Assembly: GCA_946221385.1 (NCBI GenBank)
Contig: CAMIGX010000003.1
Span: 124,001 to 188,000 of the forward strand
Direction: 5' to 3'
Length of the DNA stretch: 64,000 nt
Source of the DNA: an uncultured Propionimicrobium sp.
GTDB lineage: Bacteria; Actinomycetota; Actinomycetes; Propionibacteriales; Propionibacteriaceae
The notes under the pieces were generated by a model. The model made no database searches, had not been told where the DNA came from, and saw nothing but the letters and a program-made list of their open reading frames with translations. Of this stretch, positions 63,618-64,000 are shown in pieces. Numbering within the stretch: position 1 is the stretch's first letter; the number at the start of each line of letters is the position of its first letter. The position numbers were made by a program, and so were the translations under genes.

Positions 63618-64000
63618 GTGCATGCTGCAGATATCGAAGCTGATTTGCAAAGAGTGCTGTTCACCAGCGACCAGCTAGCGGCGCGAGTCGAAGAAGTCGC
63701 TGCCCAGATCGACGCTGACTATGCAGGCGAGGAGATCCTGCTGGTCGGGGTGCTCAATGGCGCGATGATGGTCATGGCTGATCTGGCTCGGGCGCTCAAG
63801 ATTCACTGCGCTGTCGACTGGATGGCGGTCTCGTCCTATGGCTCGGGCACCAAGACCTCCGGTGTCGTGCAAATCCTCAAAGATCTCTCGACTGACATCG
63901 CCGGTCGGCACGTGCTGATCGTCGAGGACATCGTCGACACTGGTTTGACACTCAGCTATCTCAAGCAAAATCTGCAGTCTCGAGGACCGGCTAGCGTCGA
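63618..64000 (+). CDS. hpt: Hypoxanthine phosphoribosyltransferase, 3' end outside window
   Basis: 127 codons are present before the right edge. The sequence runs VLFTSDQLAARV, GVLNGAMMVMADLARAL, MAVSSYGSGTKTSG and the PRPP motif VLIVEDIVDTGLTL, as in actinobacterial Hpt. It salvages hypoxanthine and guanine with PRPP. GTG start at 63618 just after GGAG (short spacing); a GTG at 63654 is less likely. Continues beyond the window. Confidence 0.93.
   Translation, partial: MHAADIEADLQRVLFTSDQLAARVEEVAAQIDADYAGEEILLVGVLNGAMMVMADLARALKIHCAVDWMAVSSYGSGTKTSGVVQILKDLSTDIAGRHVLIVEDIVDTGLTLSYLKQNLQSRGPASV

Overview
This is a chromosomal segment of about 60% GC from an actinomycete (Actinomycetota). The evidence is a whiB gene, a class 2 isoleucyl-tRNA synthetase with KMSKH, a DtxR/IdeR-like iron box, many GTG/TTG starts, many ATGA-type overlaps, and a mycobacteria-like neighbourhood (ponA2-like PBP, whiB, DUF4177, NUDIX, Ssd/Tad pilus, DECH helicase, topA, tmk, holB). 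The genus cannot be fixed by reading alone; a Propionibacteriales-type organism would fit. I see no IS element, prophage, CRISPR array or rRNA operon. The window is mostly core genome with local oddities.

Layout. 1-2.6 kb: an ECF sigma factor (SigE family) on the minus strand, translationally coupled to a membrane-anchored Pro/Ser/Thr-rich protein that runs off the left edge, behind a highly structured 760-base intergenic stretch. 2.6-14.5 kb, plus strand: ileS, a HAD phosphatase, cysK behind a cysteine-rich leader peptide, a UPF0126/TRIC channel, a phosphohexomutase, lysC and murJ; a truncated AAA ATPase lies on the minus strand. 14.5-20.8 kb, minus strand: a DUF4272 protein, an Ala-rich membrane protein, tRNA-Pro(CGG), a metallophosphoesterase and a class A PBP, with whiB divergent from the PBP. 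21.5-32.2 kb: DUF4177, a CoA-type NUDIX hydrolase, a holin-like protein, a degenerate methyltransferase, then the Tad/Flp pilus operon (ssd-tadA-tadB-tadC-flp-tadE-tadG-like) converging on its usual neighbour, the DECH-box helicase. 32.2-43.2 kb: a membrane protein, a methyltransferase, a PfkB sugar kinase, then topA, a CYTH/CHAD-like gene, tmk and holB. 43.5-57 kb: a coiled-coil/DoxX fusion, a TAP-family lipoprotein peptidase, lhr-nei repair genes, a flavin amine oxidase, a degenerate beta-lactamase-fold protein, a zinc-ribbon membrane protein, SixA and a TRM11-like methyltransferase. 57.1-64 kb: feoA-feoB-NifU-like under an iron box, then ppa, dacB, tilS and hpt (cut by the right edge).

How the parts connect. 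Cell-envelope functions recur (murJ, PBP, dacB, Tad pilus, TAP peptidase, sigma/membrane pair), as do DNA replication and repair (topA, tmk, holB, lhr, nei). The most informative regulatory signals are a leaderless cysteine-rich short ORF before cysK, which matches the known actinobacterial cysteine attenuator design, and an iron box lying directly on a leaderless feoAB promoter. No wholly unknown multi-gene system is obvious. The best leads for novelty are the cysK leader, the feoAB-NifU arrangement, the sigma/mucin-like pair with its structured upstream region, the 30-bp in-frame tandem repeats in two genes, and the pseudo-beta-lactamase.
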